From Coleofasciculaceae cyanobacterium (GTDB lineage: Bacteria > Cyanobacteriota > Cyanobacteriia > Cyanobacteriales > Xenococcaceae): DNA of 64,000 bases. Position numbers and translations under genes: made by a program. The notes under the pieces are model-generated. The model was not told the origin of the DNA and made no database searches. It saw nothing but the letters and a program-made list of their open reading frames with translations. The stretch lies in the NCBI GenBank assembly GCA_036703275.1, contig DATNPK010000111.1, positions 62,001-126,000 of the forward strand, written 5' to 3'. Shown in pieces: positions 27,127 through 35,929 of the stretch. Numbering within the stretch: the first letter of the stretch is position 1; each line of letters begins with the position of its first letter.

Positions 27127-27545
27127 TGGCTTATACTCCTTTGTTTGAGGAGATTGACGATTTGTGTATTAGCTTGAGGAAATTGATATCGATCCATTTG
27201 GGCTGGTTCTACCCAGTGAATTTCTTCAGATTCAAGTGGTTGTGGTTCTCCACTCACGTGCTGGCAGTCGTGAACATATATGGTCACGTTAAATGTTTTA
27301 TAGGCATGAGTAATGGTTGTCAAGCGTTCGCCTACAGATATTTCTATATCTAGCTCTTCTTTGATCTCTCTTTTAATACATTCTTCTATAGTTTCTCCTG
27401 CTTCGATTTTTCCGCCGGGAAACTCCCAAAGTCCTCCCATTTCTCCCTCAGATTTGCGGCGATCGATCAGAATTTTTCCCTGCTGATTGTTAATAACGGC
27501 TACTCCAATCTTCTTATGCACAATAGAAGATGATGTTGATGGCAT
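27123..27545 (-). CDS. mutT: 8-oxo-dGTP diphosphatase-like Nudix hydrolase
   Basis: This 140-residue Nudix hydrolase has the full Nudix box G-x5-E-x7-RE-x2-EE in GGKIEAGETIEECIKREIKE followed by ELDI. The N-terminal KIGVAVINNQQGKILIDRR and the following GLWEFPGGKI are typical of MutT, which removes oxidised dGTP from the nucleotide pool. It is the upstream gene of a two-gene unit with the PATAN regulator. Confidence 0.87.
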   Translation of the reverse strand: MPSTSSSIVHKKIGVAVINNQQGKILIDRRKSEGEMGGLWEFPGGKIEAGETIEECIKREIKEELDIEISVGERLTTITHAYKTFNVTIYVHDCQHVSGEPQPLESEEIHWVEPAQMDRYQFPQANTQIVNLLKQRSISQ

Positions 27546-27670
27546 AAATAGTTTTACGTTCGTATTGTCTTGTAGATTAATTTATATTGATGGCCATGGC
27601 AAAGCAACCCCATGTTATTTTGATGGAGGTTGCCCACATTAATAATTAGATTTGCCGTTAAGATTCTTAA

Positions 27671-28033
27671 TTATTTGTCGGATATTCCTAACCAAGATTC
27701 TTCAAAGCTCATTCTTTGCTCTGCATTACGGAGAAAATAACCGCTCATCATTGCCGATGCCAATAAACGTCCCAAGCTTTCACGATTGGTTTCGATCGCT
27801 ACATCAAAATTTTCTCTGGGCAAGTTACCTAATAACCCCGTAATGTTATGTTCGATAATTTGAAAAACCTCTTGAGATTCTGGCTTGGAGAGTTGAGCGA
27901 TAGTATCTGGACTGAGAGATTGAACATAATGCCATAGTGAATTATGATCTTGGCTGTGCTTAAAGGCGTTTTGGGAAATATTCTCGTTTTTCACTTTTTT
28001 ACCCTCTTGATTGGAATTATTTAAAGCTGCCAA
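27671..28033 (-). CDS. DUF760 protein
   Basis: This 120-residue soluble, helical protein has the DUF760 core LWHYVQSLSPDTIAQLSKPE, EVFQIIEHNI, GLLGNLP and the ending LLASAMMSGYFLRNAEQR. Proteins of this family occur in cyanobacteria and plastids; plant homologues are reported as chloroplast proteins regulated by proteolysis. A molecular role is not known. It stands alone on the minus strand, with a repeat cluster upstream. Confidence 0.82.
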   Translation of the reverse strand: MAALNNSNQEGKKVKNENISQNAFKHSQDHNSLWHYVQSLSPDTIAQLSKPESQEVFQIIEHNITGLLGNLPRENFDVAIETNRESLGRLLASAMMSGYFLRNAEQRMSFEESWLGISDK

Positions 28034-28596
28034 TCATAGTTGATTAACGCTCACAGATTACTCTATTTATTTAATCATTTTAAGATTAATTAGCGGTTAC
28101 GTAGAACCGAACTACTACCGCAGAGTTTTCCGCTCAATTCACTATTAACTAACTTTGCTGATGCAGTCGCCCCAGGCGTAAAACGTCACCCAAAGGTCTA
28201 TTTTCTTGGTTTTATGGTAACAAATTGCAGTCTTCAATGGTATATCCGTAGATGTATCCGCTATAGACACCTTCGGACGATGCCCTAAAGGATAAGCTTC
28301 GAGACCGAAGGGAATCCTTTAGGGCAAATGCTTTAGCATACCGCTCCGAGACCGAAGGGAATCCTTTAGGGCATATGCTTTAGTATAAGCGGAGCGTCCG
28401 TCCTACGCGTCGCGAAGCGGCTTGCCCTAAAGGACTCCTAAAGGATACACCTTCGGATATAACTTCGTGTCGCACTTATCGCATTGAGTGTACCCGATAT
28501 TGGCTGACTTTAGGCAGAGGTATTACTCATTACTCGGGAAATGGAGGCGGAATTCAACAGCAGCTTGCCTAATCGATCCCCAATGCACTCAAGATT
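28034..28596. other. intergenic region dominated by palindromic repeats
   Basis: Between the DUF760 and sigma factor genes there is no coding sequence. The central 210 bases (28250-28460) are a nested cluster of the dispersed repeat family, and the rest is AT-rich spacer. Confidence 0.6.
28250..28460. repeat. nested cluster of dispersed palindromic repeats
   Basis: A 39-bp unit beginning GAGACCGAAGGGAATCCTTT occurs at 28301-28339 and again at 28348-28386 with two changes, giving a 47-bp tandem period. Modules CCCTAAAGGA, AAGCTTC, GCTTTAGTATAAGCGGAGCG and GTCGCGAAGCGGCTTGCC recur here. Most are self-complementary with one another. Confidence 0.75.
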
Positions 28597-29553
28597 TTAG
28601 CTAGCAAGATACTCACGAATTGATATTTTCCGCTTACGCAATTTAGACAAAGCTTCTCGCTCAATTTGTCTAACTCGCTCACGACTGATACTAAGACATT
28701 CCCCTATTTTAGCCAAGGTCATTGGCTTACCATCAGCTAAACCAAATCTCAGACAAATTACCTCTCTTTGTTGAGGCGTTAAATCTGCCATCAGCTTTTC
28801 TAAGTCTCTTTTGAGAGAGGAAGTCGTGGCATAATCTTCAGGAGACTGTCCCGAATCTTCGAGCATATCGCCAAGCTCAGTATCGTTATTATCGCCGACT
28901 CTAACGTCTAAAGAAATTGGCTGACGAGATTTTTCTAGGTAATCTCGCACCTGCTTAGGCGTAAGCTCTAACTCTTGGGCTAACTCAGTGATAGTAGCAG
29001 TTCTACCTTTCTGTTGCGCGAGTTGTCTTTGAGCTTTCTTAATTTTGTTGAGCTTTTCTGTAATGTGAATTGGCAAGCGAATGGTACGACCTTTTTCGGC
29101 GATCGCTCTAGTGATTGCTTGGCGAATCCACCAGTAAGCATAGGTACTAAAACGATATCCTTTGGTAGGGTCAAATTTTTCTACTCCTCTTTGCATCCCA
29201 ATTGTTCCCTCTTGGATTAAATCCAATAGATCGAGGTTGCGCTTGAGATACTTTTTGGCAACGGAAACTACTAAACGCAAGTTTGCCTCTACCATTTTGC
29301 GTTTGGCTGAATCTCCTGCTTCAATTGCAGCAAGTAGCTTATTTGGGCTAATTTGAGCAGCTTTAGCCCATTCTTCAACAGTTGGTTCTTCGCCTAGTTC
29401 TTCGACTAGAGATTCTTTGACCTTGGTTAAAGCGATCGCTTTCTGCACTCTTTTGGAATATAGAATTTCTTCCTCATGAGTTAGTAAAGGAACGCGACCT
29501 ATTTCTTTAAGATAGCTTCTAACTAAATCGTTAGATTTTTGTGCTGTTTTCAT
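28597..29553 (-). CDS. group 2 RNA polymerase sigma factor (RpoD/SigA-like)
   Basis: The 318-residue protein of the sigma-70 family has region 1.2 ([21 protein letters not shown]), region 2 ([27 protein letters not shown] with the -10 recognition motif [19 protein letters not shown]), region 3 and region 4 ([16 protein letters not shown]). The lack of the long region 1.1 and the length of about 320 residues place it among non-essential group 2 sigma factors of the SigB-SigE type. It probably reprograms transcription under stress, light or nutrient change. It sits alone between two repeat-rich intergenic regions. Confidence 0.92.
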   Translation of the reverse strand: MKTAQKSNDLVRSYLKEIGRVPLLTHEEEILYSKRVQKAIALTKVKESLVEELGEEPTVEEWAKAAQISPNKLLAAIEAGDSAKRKMVEANLRLVVSVAKKYLKRNLDLLDLIQEGTIGMQRGVEKFDPTKGYRFSTYAYWWIRQAITRAIAEKGRTIRLPIHITEKLNKIKKAQRQLAQQKGRTATITELAQELELTPKQVRDYLEKSRQPISLDVRVGDNNDTELGDMLEDSGQSPEDYATTSSLKRDLEKLMADLTPQQREVICLRFGLADGKPMTLAKIGECLSISRERVRQIEREALSKLRKRKISIREYLAS

Positions 29554-30506
29554 GACGCGGTTGGCTATGAGATGTTGATTGTGTAAGAAGAAAATTCTGT
29601 TTTGTCAAAACCCAGAGTTTTGTAAGGATCTGTGTGTACTTATATTAAAAAAAGTTAGCTATGTTTCAAAATGTTACGCTGTGGTGTAACTTAACTTCTG
29701 CTTACATCTTAGCTCCAATGGTCGATAACAGCTCGTTATTAAGCATTTTCATGGAATTAAACTAAACCCTTAATCTCACTCTTTAATCTTTACAATACAC
29801 GATTTTCGTTAACTTCTGTAAATTTTTATTAGATATCCGAGTTAATTTTTGATTTGGCTCTATCTGGTACGAAGCTTTGCTACTCAACATCATACAGACA
29901 AGACACGGTTCAAAATGCAACACTGATGACAAATTGACCAACGGTCCGTGCCGTCTCCGTCGTTTTATATGCCCGTGCATGATATGCCCGTGCATGATTC
30001 ACGGATAAACCGCACTCCGCCCTTCGGTCTCGAAGCTTATCATGCACGGACTAGCTTCGCGTGACGCGAACTTCTAATCCTTTAGGACGCGGAGCGGTAT
30101 TTTTTAGGACGGCGGAGTAATCTGTGACTCCGAGCGGATTTTTCAACTAATTTAAAGAGCGATTAGAGATTGGGACATTCAGACTGTTACTTTGACTTCA
30201 AACCGCAATTGAAAATACTCTTGAAAATACTGTTGATTTTTGGTTGGTCTCGATACCAACTTAAGCTTAAAATGTTTGTTATCCTAATTAATTTTGGTAA
30301 ATTGAAGTTGGTTTGTTTAGTCAACAGCCGCACTCAAGATCGAGCTGGTTTGAACCAAAAAAGCGATCGCTCGCCATCTGAAGGCAATTAAATTCATAGT
30401 TCAATTACATTCCTCTACTGAAAATATTACTATATCAATTGGGTTGATAAAGCTGTAAAAATAATTAAGCGGAGACGAGAACTCTTATTAAAGAGGATTA
30501 GAATCT
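29554..30506. other. long intergenic region with repeat cluster
   Basis: No gene that I accept is present. The first 400 bases are AT-rich upstream DNA of the sigma factor. The block 29950-30140 is a second cluster of GC-rich repeats. The last 350 bases lead to the S9 peptidase gene and contain a Lys/Leu-rich frame (30170-30391) with no conserved feature. Confidence 0.5.
29955..30140. repeat. repeat cluster with CCCGTGCATGATATG tandem units
   Basis: There are two direct copies of ATATGCCCGTGCATG, then inverted pieces TTCGGTCTCGAAGCTTATC and GCATGCACG-type segments. The modules GACGCGGAGCGGTATTTTT and GGACGGCGGAGTAATCTGTG follow. These modules also occur in the 28250 cluster. Confidence 0.65.
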
Positions 30507-32438
30507 ATGAAAACACCTCAAGTTGCTGCCTTTGGTTCTTGGAAATCTCCTATAACCTCAAATTTAATAGTTTCGCAAACTATCGGGATCGGTGGTATTG
30601 CAGTTGAGGGCGAAAAAATCTACTGGGTGGAAAACCGCCCTCAAGAACAAGGTAGAAATTTAATTGTTGGCTATCACAATCAGCATGAGCAAAATATCAC
30701 TCCTGCTCCCTTTAGCGTTCGTAGCAAAATACATGAATATGGCGGAGGGGCTTTTGTTGTCGAACAAAATACAATTTATTTTTCTAATTACCAAGACGGT
30801 AGAATTTATCAACAGGTAATAGGCAAACAGCCTAATCCACTAACTAACAAATTACACCAACGCTATGGGGACATAATAGTAGACCAAGACCGAAATCGCT
30901 TAATCTGTGTCTGTGAGGATCACCAGGCTGATGCTGAAGCTAATAATAATATTGTAACTATTAATATTAGTACTGGCAGAATCCAAAATTTAATCGCTGG
31001 CAGTGATTTTTATTCTTCTCCTCGTCTAAGTTCTGATGGTCAACAGCTAGCCTGGCTGAGTTGGGATCATCCTAATATGCCTTGGGACAGTACCTATTTA
31101 TGGTTAGCCAAGATCGACGCAAACGGCTTGCTCTTTGAACCCAAGATTGTTGCTGGGGGAAAGGCAGAATCGATTTGCGAACCAAAGTGGGGTAGCGACG
31201 GTACGCTATACTTCTGTAGCGATCGCACTAACTGGTGGAATATCTATCGACGCAATCGAGATGGTCAAGTCGAAATTTTACACGAAAAGGCGGCAGAATT
31301 CGCCTATCCTCATTGGGTGTTTGGCTTGTCTACCTATGCTTTAGTCGGAAATGAGCGTCTGGTGTGTGCTTATTCGTCGGAGGGTTGCTGGCATTTAGGC
31401 ATAATTGACCTCAAAACTAAACAGTTTAAAGAAATTAAAACCAGATTTACTAATCTTGGCGATCTTCAAAGTAGTAGTAGTGGTTTTGTTGTCTTCATCG
31501 GCGGTTCACCTACAGAAGCTACCGCAGTAATTAAGTTAAATTTGGATACGCAAACACAACAAGTACTGAAGCGGACAGGAGATCTTAAGATTGAACCTGG
31601 CTATCTGAGCTTGCCAGAAGCGATCGCCTTTCCCACAACAGATGATTTAACTGCTTATGCTTGGTACTATCCCCCTCAAAATCAAGACTATATTGCATCA
31701 CCTGGAGAGCTTCCCCCTTTGGTGGTCAAAAGTCATGGTGGACCGACAGCAGCAGCTTCAGTGGATTTAAACCTGCGAATTCAGTATTGGACTAGTCGGG
31801 GATTTGGCTATTTGGACGTTAATTATGGTGGCAGTATTGGTTATGGTCGTAAGTATCGTCAAAGACTAGATGGCAAGTGGGGCATTGTTGATGTGGATGA
31901 TTGCGTTAATGCTGCTAAATATTTGGTCGATCAAAGACGGGTAGATGGCGATCGCTTAGTAATTACAGGTAGCAGCGCAGGAGGATATACTACTCTGGCA
32001 GCTTTGACTTTTCGCGATACCTTTAAAGCAGGGGCAAGCTACTATGGCGTAAGCGATTTGGAGATTTTAGCCAGAGATACTCATAAATTTGAATCTCGTT
32101 ATCTGGATGGTTTAGTCGGCAAATATCCTGAACAGCGAGCTATTTATCAAGAGCGATCGCCAATTTACTTTACCGAACTTTTGGATTGTTCCGTAATTTT
32201 CTTTCAGGGTTTGGAGGACAAGGTAGTTCCGCCCAATCAGGCAGAGATGATGTTTCAAGCGATTAAACAGAAAGGTTTACCCGTGGCTTATATATCTTTT
32301 GAGGAAGAAGCTCATGGCTTTAGAATTGCGGACAATATCAAAAAGGCTCTAGATAGTGAATTTTATTTTTATGCTCGTATCTTTGGGTTTGAGCCAGCCG
32401 ATCCAATTGAACCAATAGAAATCATTAATTTAGCTTGA
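30507..32438 (+). CDS. S9 family serine peptidase (acylaminoacyl/dipeptidyl peptidase type)
   Basis: The 643-residue protein has an N-terminal beta-propeller (about residues 20-380) gating a C-terminal alpha/beta hydrolase domain (about 400-630). The catalytic Ser lies in TGSSAGGYT (about 489), Asp in GLEDKVVPP (about 571) and His in EEEAHGFR (about 602). PLVVKSHGGPTAAASVDLN marks the oxyanion-hole region. It would remove acylated amino acids or dipeptides from short peptides in the cytoplasm. There is no signal peptide. The ATG has GAGGA ten bases upstream. The next gene is 48 bases downstream on the same strand. Confidence 0.9.
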   Translation: MKTPQVAAFGSWKSPITSNLIVSQTIGIGGIAVEGEKIYWVENRPQEQGRNLIVGYHNQHEQNITPAPFSVRSKIHEYGGGAFVVEQNTIYFSNYQDGRIYQQVIGKQPNPLTNKLHQRYGDIIVDQDRNRLICVCEDHQADAEANNNIVTINISTGRIQNLIAGSDFYSSPRLSSDGQQLAWLSWDHPNMPWDSTYLWLAKIDANGLLFEPKIVAGGKAESICEPKWGSDGTLYFCSDRTNWWNIYRRNRDGQVEILHEKAAEFAYPHWVFGLSTYALVGNERLVCAYSSEGCWHLGIIDLKTKQFKEIKTRFTNLGDLQSSSSGFVVFIGGSPTEATAVIKLNLDTQTQQVLKRTGDLKIEPGYLSLPEAIAFPTTDDLTAYAWYYPPQNQDYIASPGELPPLVVKSHGGPTAAASVDLNLRIQYWTSRGFGYLDVNYGGSIGYGRKYRQRLDGKWGIVDVDDCVNAAKYLVDQRRVDGDRLVITGSSAGGYTTLAALTFRDTFKAGASYYGVSDLEILARDTHKFESRYLDGLVGKYPEQRAIYQERSPIYFTELLDCSVIFFQGLEDKVVPPNQAEMMFQAIKQKGLPVAYISFEEEAHGFRIADNIKKALDSEFYFYARIFGFEPADPIEPIEIINLA

Positions 32439-32486
32439 AAATTTTCAGCTCTCTTCTATTTAGCTCAAGTTAAAAATAGTTAAAAT

Positions 32487-33161
32487 ATGTCGATCAACCA
32501 GGTGTTTTTGTACGTACCAAATATTATTGGCTATCTTAGATTTGGGCTTTATTTAGGCAGCTTTATTGGTCATAGTTTAGGAAACTGGCAATTGTGTATT
32601 GGCCTATATGCGATCGCCTTTATTTTAGATGAATTCGATGGTCGTGCTGCTCGTGCCTATAACCAAAGCAGTAATTTTGGTGCAGCCTTAGATATGGTGG
32701 CCGATCGTTCTGCTACTGCGGGCTTGTGTTTGATTTTAGCCCAGCTATATCCGAATTATTTATTAGCTTTTATTGGCGCGATCGCTCTTGATATTAGCAG
32801 CCATTATTATCTAATTTACGCTACGGGAATGCTAGGGAGAGCCAGTCACAAGGATTCTGCCAAGTGGTCAACTAATGGGCTGCTTAAACTATATTACGGC
32901 AGTAAATCGTTTATGGGTTTATTAATTGCAGGTAATGAGCTTTTTTATATTTTGCTTTATCTTAATTTTTACCTGGTTGGACTGAGCTTTAGCTTAACTG
33001 GTTGGCATATAAATCTTTGGCAATTATTGCTTATATTTTGCTTACCTATTTACCTATTGAAACAAGCAACAAACGTTTTACAGTTGCAAGCTTCGGCTCA
33101 AGAAATAGCCAAATTAGATTTAATTCAGAGCCAAGAATATAAACCAGCGATCGACGAATAA
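32487..33161 (+). CDS. CDP-alcohol phosphatidyltransferase (phosphatidylinositol-synthase-like)
   Basis: This 224-residue membrane enzyme has the CDP-alcohol motif D-G-x2-A-R-x8-G-x3-D-x3-D complete in DGRAARAYNQSSNFGAALDM followed by VAD. Hydrophobic segments lie on both sides. It starts at VFLYVPNIIGYLRFGLYLG, and the N-terminal NIIGYLR together with SHKDSAKWSTNGLL are features shared with the eukaryotic-like phosphatidylinositol synthase branch. It would join a CDP-diacylglycerol to an alcohol such as inositol. The alcohol cannot be read from sequence alone. Confidence 0.85.
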   Translation: MSINQVFLYVPNIIGYLRFGLYLGSFIGHSLGNWQLCIGLYAIAFILDEFDGRAARAYNQSSNFGAALDMVADRSATAGLCLILAQLYPNYLLAFIGAIALDISSHYYLIYATGMLGRASHKDSAKWSTNGLLKLYYGSKSFMGLLIAGNELFYILLYLNFYLVGLSFSLTGWHINLWQLLLIFCLPIYLLKQATNVLQLQASAQEIAKLDLIQSQEYKPAIDE

Positions 33162-33180
33162 TCTTGGTATTTCGATGTGC

Positions 33181-33214
33181 GGGGTAAATAAGAAGTAGAC
33201 CTTCTATTTACTCC
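33181..33214. terminator. hairpin between convergent genes
   Basis: GGGGTAAATAAGAAG at 33181-33195 pairs with CTTCTATTTACTCC at 33201-33214, with one bulge and a 5-base loop. It lies between the convergent phosphatidyltransferase and expansin-like genes and could terminate either. Confidence 0.65.
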
Positions 33215-33266
33215 GCCTCGCTTAGTAGTTAATCCAGTGCTTCTAAATAGAAACCTTAGCGATCGA

Positions 33267-34304
33267 CTAAAGCATATTGAACTGCTCACCAGTGACAATA
33301 TCAGCACTACTGCCATTGGTAATATTGATATCGTTCAAGGTAACTTGTTGACCAAAAATATCTGTCACTAACAAATCTTGTTTCCCACTTATACCACTAC
33401 TATTGGTGACAAAACGGTTATCAGAGCCACGAGTTAATGGTTTGCTACCGCCGCCTTCTGTCAGCAAATCAACGCTTTCAATCGGGTGACGATGATTGTT
33501 TAGTCTGACAGCACCGTAATTAGGATTAGATTCGGCAATTCCTTCTACGACAATACCTTGACCAATAGTGTAGCCATAGGGAGTTTTAAAGTTATTGCCT
33601 GGACTAATCAATTCGTATTCGATATTTACTATGCCATCAACAGGATCGGCAACTTGAGCAAATGCTTCCCCGCTCAAATCCAAGCCATCGGCACGTTCAA
33701 CCAAATGGTCAGAAACCTGAACTACAATCGGAGCGTCTCCTGCTCTTTGTTCTGGTCCAGATACTTTTAAGAAAGCTCCACTAGCTTCCGAGCCATTCCA
33801 CTGCACATTGTTAATCGCAGTAATTCCTTCTAAAGCGGCTCCCGTAAGATTATCATACCCTGAGTTGCCTTTGCCACCAGCGGGGTTGGCTGCATCGTAG
33901 AAGGTAGCTCGTCCTTGATAAGTTTTATTTAAAGCTAGATTGTTATCTAAACTAGGATTTGAGTCGGTATAAATGCTGTCGCTACTGCTAGGGCTATCAG
34001 ACGATCCTTGGATATCAAAGTTTTTTGGAGCGGAGCCATCACCATTACTAGTAAAGTTGACGGTGACAGTTTCGCCAGCCTTGATTTCTCGATTCCAAGA
34101 TTCATGTTCAATAGTGTAGCGTCCGTTATCTTTTCCTACTATTTCAGCATTCGAAATTTCGGTGATTTGATCTGATAAATTGAACTTTAAATCCCAACTA
34201 TCTAAATTGCTGTCACTATTGTTGGTGATGTCAATTTTTCCTTGTTGAATATCACCCCAATCTTCTACGAGTGAATAATCAACATTTATATTTTCAATCG
34301 GCAT
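33267..34304 (-). CDS. CBM2-expansin-like protein
   Basis: The protein has about 345 residues. Residues 1-100 look like a CBM2 cellulose-binding module (VEDWGDIQQGKIDITNNSD, LDSWDLKFNLS, WNREIKAGETVTVNF). A Ser/Asp-rich linker follows (about 100-125). Next is a double-psi beta-barrel expansin-type domain (YQGRATFYDAANPAGGKGNS, ALEGITAINNVQWNGSEASG, VVQVSDHLVERADGLDLS). The C-terminal domain is less clear. It would loosen or bind polysaccharide without hydrolysis. I start it at ATG 34304 because GGGAG stands 9 bases before it; a GTG at 34340 lacks one. No signal peptide is present, so export, if any, would need another route such as type I secretion. Confidence 0.75.
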   Translation of the reverse strand: MPIENINVDYSLVEDWGDIQQGKIDITNNSDSNLDSWDLKFNLSDQITEISNAEIVGKDNGRYTIEHESWNREIKAGETVTVNFTSNGDGSAPKNFDIQGSSDSPSSSDSIYTDSNPSLDNNLALNKTYQGRATFYDAANPAGGKGNSGYDNLTGAALEGITAINNVQWNGSEASGAFLKVSGPEQRAGDAPIVVQVSDHLVERADGLDLSGEAFAQVADPVDGIVNIEYELISPGNNFKTPYGYTIGQGIVVEGIAESNPNYGAVRLNNHRHPIESVDLLTEGGGSKPLTRGSDNRFVTNSSGISGKQDLLVTDIFGQQVTLNDINITNGSSADIVTGEQFNML

Positions 34305-34882
34305 ATAGTCAAACTCCCATAGGAAAGTCAGTCGATACACTGCTAAAAACCTAAGGAACGGCCAAGTAACTTTAAGTTATTAGTTGCGAATCGAGTAACT
34401 TTTTTTACATAATCACAACGGTTACGTAAGTTAGCAAGAAGAAGTAAATTTACAGAAAAGCTACAAAATAAAGTATTTAATTTAATCTGTCTACTGATAT
34501 AAATGTTGTTAATTCAATAGTCAGATTTCTTTGTGCAGATTTTTCTTGGGCGATCGCTTAATGAACAGATCGAGATGTTCGATCTGGCTCCAGAAGACCA
34601 AAAGCATTGCTACTTCTGATAACTAGATTGAGAATTATTATCGAAACTCCCAAGAACCGAAAACATAACGGATCAAAACGATTAAGACATTTCTTCAAGA
34701 CTATGAGCAAGGTAAACAAACAGGTAGAGATCAGGGGTAATTCTTACCCAACTTAAGTTTGGGCGATCGCTCTTTCAATTTAGCCTTATGTTCTTATTGT
34801 TTATTTCGATATTCCAAACGATGCAATCAAACTACTTTGTGAGTTTCAACGAGGAAATAAGATGCTGGTAATTAAATATAAA
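34305..34882. other. intergenic region, no gene recognised
   Basis: Upstream DNA of the expansin-like gene with HIP1 sites at about 34550 and 34764. A startless frame near 34579-34756 is Arg/Lys-rich and unlike any family I know. Nothing is called. Confidence 0.4.
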
Positions 34883-35134
34883 TTAAATATAATCAATCAT
34901 AATACGTTGAAAACGAGAATCAAAATGATGCTTTTTCTTTTGGTTACACTTGCTACACAAGACTTGTAGGTTGCTGATATCGTTACTTCCTCCCTTGGCT
35001 AAAGGAATAATGTGGTCAATATTTAGTTGTGTTTCTAAGTTGCTTTTACCACAGCTTTGACACTGATAATTATCGCGTTGCAATACATATTCTCTAACGG
35101 ATTGAGGTAGGTTAATACGTGGTGTTTGAGACAT
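34883..35134 (-). CDS. HNH endonuclease domain protein
   Basis: The protein has about 83 residues starting MSQTPRINLPQSVREYVLQRD. It has a complete HNH fold: zinc cysteines in CQSCGKSN and VLCSKCNQKK, the catalytic His in NIDHIIPLAKGGSNDISNLQ, and Asn in the NLQ segment. It is the small stand-alone HNH type common in cyanobacteria. An ATG at 35161 in the same frame would add nine residues; neither start has a Shine-Dalgarno, and the shorter form matches the usual N-terminus. It lies immediately downstream of the KGK genes on the same strand, but whether it belongs to their unit is unclear. Confidence 0.8.
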   Translation of the reverse strand: MSQTPRINLPQSVREYVLQRDNYQCQSCGKSNLETQLNIDHIIPLAKGGSNDISNLQVLCSKCNQKKKHHFDSRFQRIMIDYI

Positions 35135-35214
35135 TGTTAAAGATACGTTGGAACATCGCATTTAAGGCAAGGGCAAATCGTGCGATCGCCCTTACGAGAT
35201 TTATCTATTTAAAC

Positions 35215-35490
35215 CTAAGATATGCTTTGACGAATATCATCTAAAGAGTTGTTATTTTGCAGTACATTGTCATTTTTGATTTCTTCTGGTTCATCAGGAC
35301 AAAACTCTAAGATTACTCTCATTCTCACCTTGCCTTTTTTCCATTCTCCAGACTGAGGTGTTAAAACTTCAGCTTCAACACCTTGATGCCAAGTACCATA
35401 ATGAGGTGGAGTTCCTAAACCAGCTTGTTTTAATTTTTCTGACAACTCATTAAGCACTAAATTTATAAAGAATCTGTTTAAACTTTCCAT
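35215..35490 (-). CDS. KGK-domain protein, copy 4 (start uncertain, N-terminus may extend to about 35589)
   Basis: The ATG-started frame has 91 residues with the KGK core EWKKGKVRMRVILEFCPDEPEE and the shared C-terminal tail NSLDDIRQSIS. Upstream of this ATG the same frame reads on without a stop for about 30 residues (for example SAVVSFNNGTTFRVSKF). This matches the N-terminal part of the other three copies (DVISLDSDKW, DEVISIYNKDD). No ATG, GTG or TTG precedes that segment before the TAG that ends the previous gene. Either a rare start (ATT or CTG near 35586) is used, or the gene lost its start codon and now makes a short form. Confidence 0.6.
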   Translation of the reverse strand: MESLNRFFINLVLNELSEKLKQAGLGTPPHYGTWHQGVEAEVLTPQSGEWKKGKVRMRVILEFCPDEPEEIKNDNVLQNNNSLDDIRQSIS

Positions 35491-35628
35491 AAACTTGCTG
35501 ACTCTAAATGTTGTCCCATTATTAAAAGAAACAACTGCACTAGAGTTTTCATGCTCTAACTGTTGAAAATTTATTTCTGAGTTCAGATTAATAATTAAGA
35601 TAAATTTGTGTAAATAGAAATAGTAGTT

Positions 35629-35916
35629 CTATTGATTTTCTTGTCTAATATCATCCAGAATAGATTCTGATCGATCGGGAACAAACTGTAAACAGATTTT
35701 GATTTTACCTTTTTGCCAGTTTTGATTGGGAGATAACATTTTACAAGGTACTCCTTTATCAATCCATTTTTCTTTTTTGTTGCGATCTATATAATCTCCT
35801 AAGCGGTCTAAAAATTCTTCTGCTTTATATGTATGATGATTGAGTAAAACATTATCATCTTTATTATAAATTGAAATTACTTCATCGCCATTAATAAATT
35901 TATTTCTTTCTTCCAT
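35629..35916 (-). CDS. KGK-domain protein, copy 3
   Basis: This is a 95-residue complete KGK-domain protein. The N-terminal GDEVISIYNKDDNVLLNHHT is followed by a helix, then WIDKGVPCKMLSPNQNW, the name-giving QKGKIKICLQFVPD and the tail ILDDIRQ. The KGK domain (PF08872) is a cyanobacterial family of unknown function. A GGGAG Shine-Dalgarno lies 8 bases before the ATG and overlaps the old stop codon of copy 2 (35930-35932). The stop codon is in the same reading frame as the extended copy 4. Confidence 0.8.
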   Translation of the reverse strand: MEERNKFINGDEVISIYNKDDNVLLNHHTYKAEEFLDRLGDYIDRNKKEKWIDKGVPCKMLSPNQNWQKGKIKICLQFVPDRSESILDDIRQENQ

Positions 35917-35929
35917 TATTAACTGCTCC

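Noticed and set aside
29783-29995. Minus-strand frame starting with MHGHIMHGHIK
   Set aside because: Its start lies in the tandem CCCGTGCATG repeats, and the rest is AT-rich noise.
30170-30391. Plus-strand Lys/Leu-rich frame of 73 codons
   Set aside because: It starts with TTG without a Shine-Dalgarno and has low-complexity composition without any motif.
34579-34756. Arg/Lys-rich open stretch between the expansin-like and HNH genes
   Set aside because: It has no start codon, no motif and an unlikely composition.
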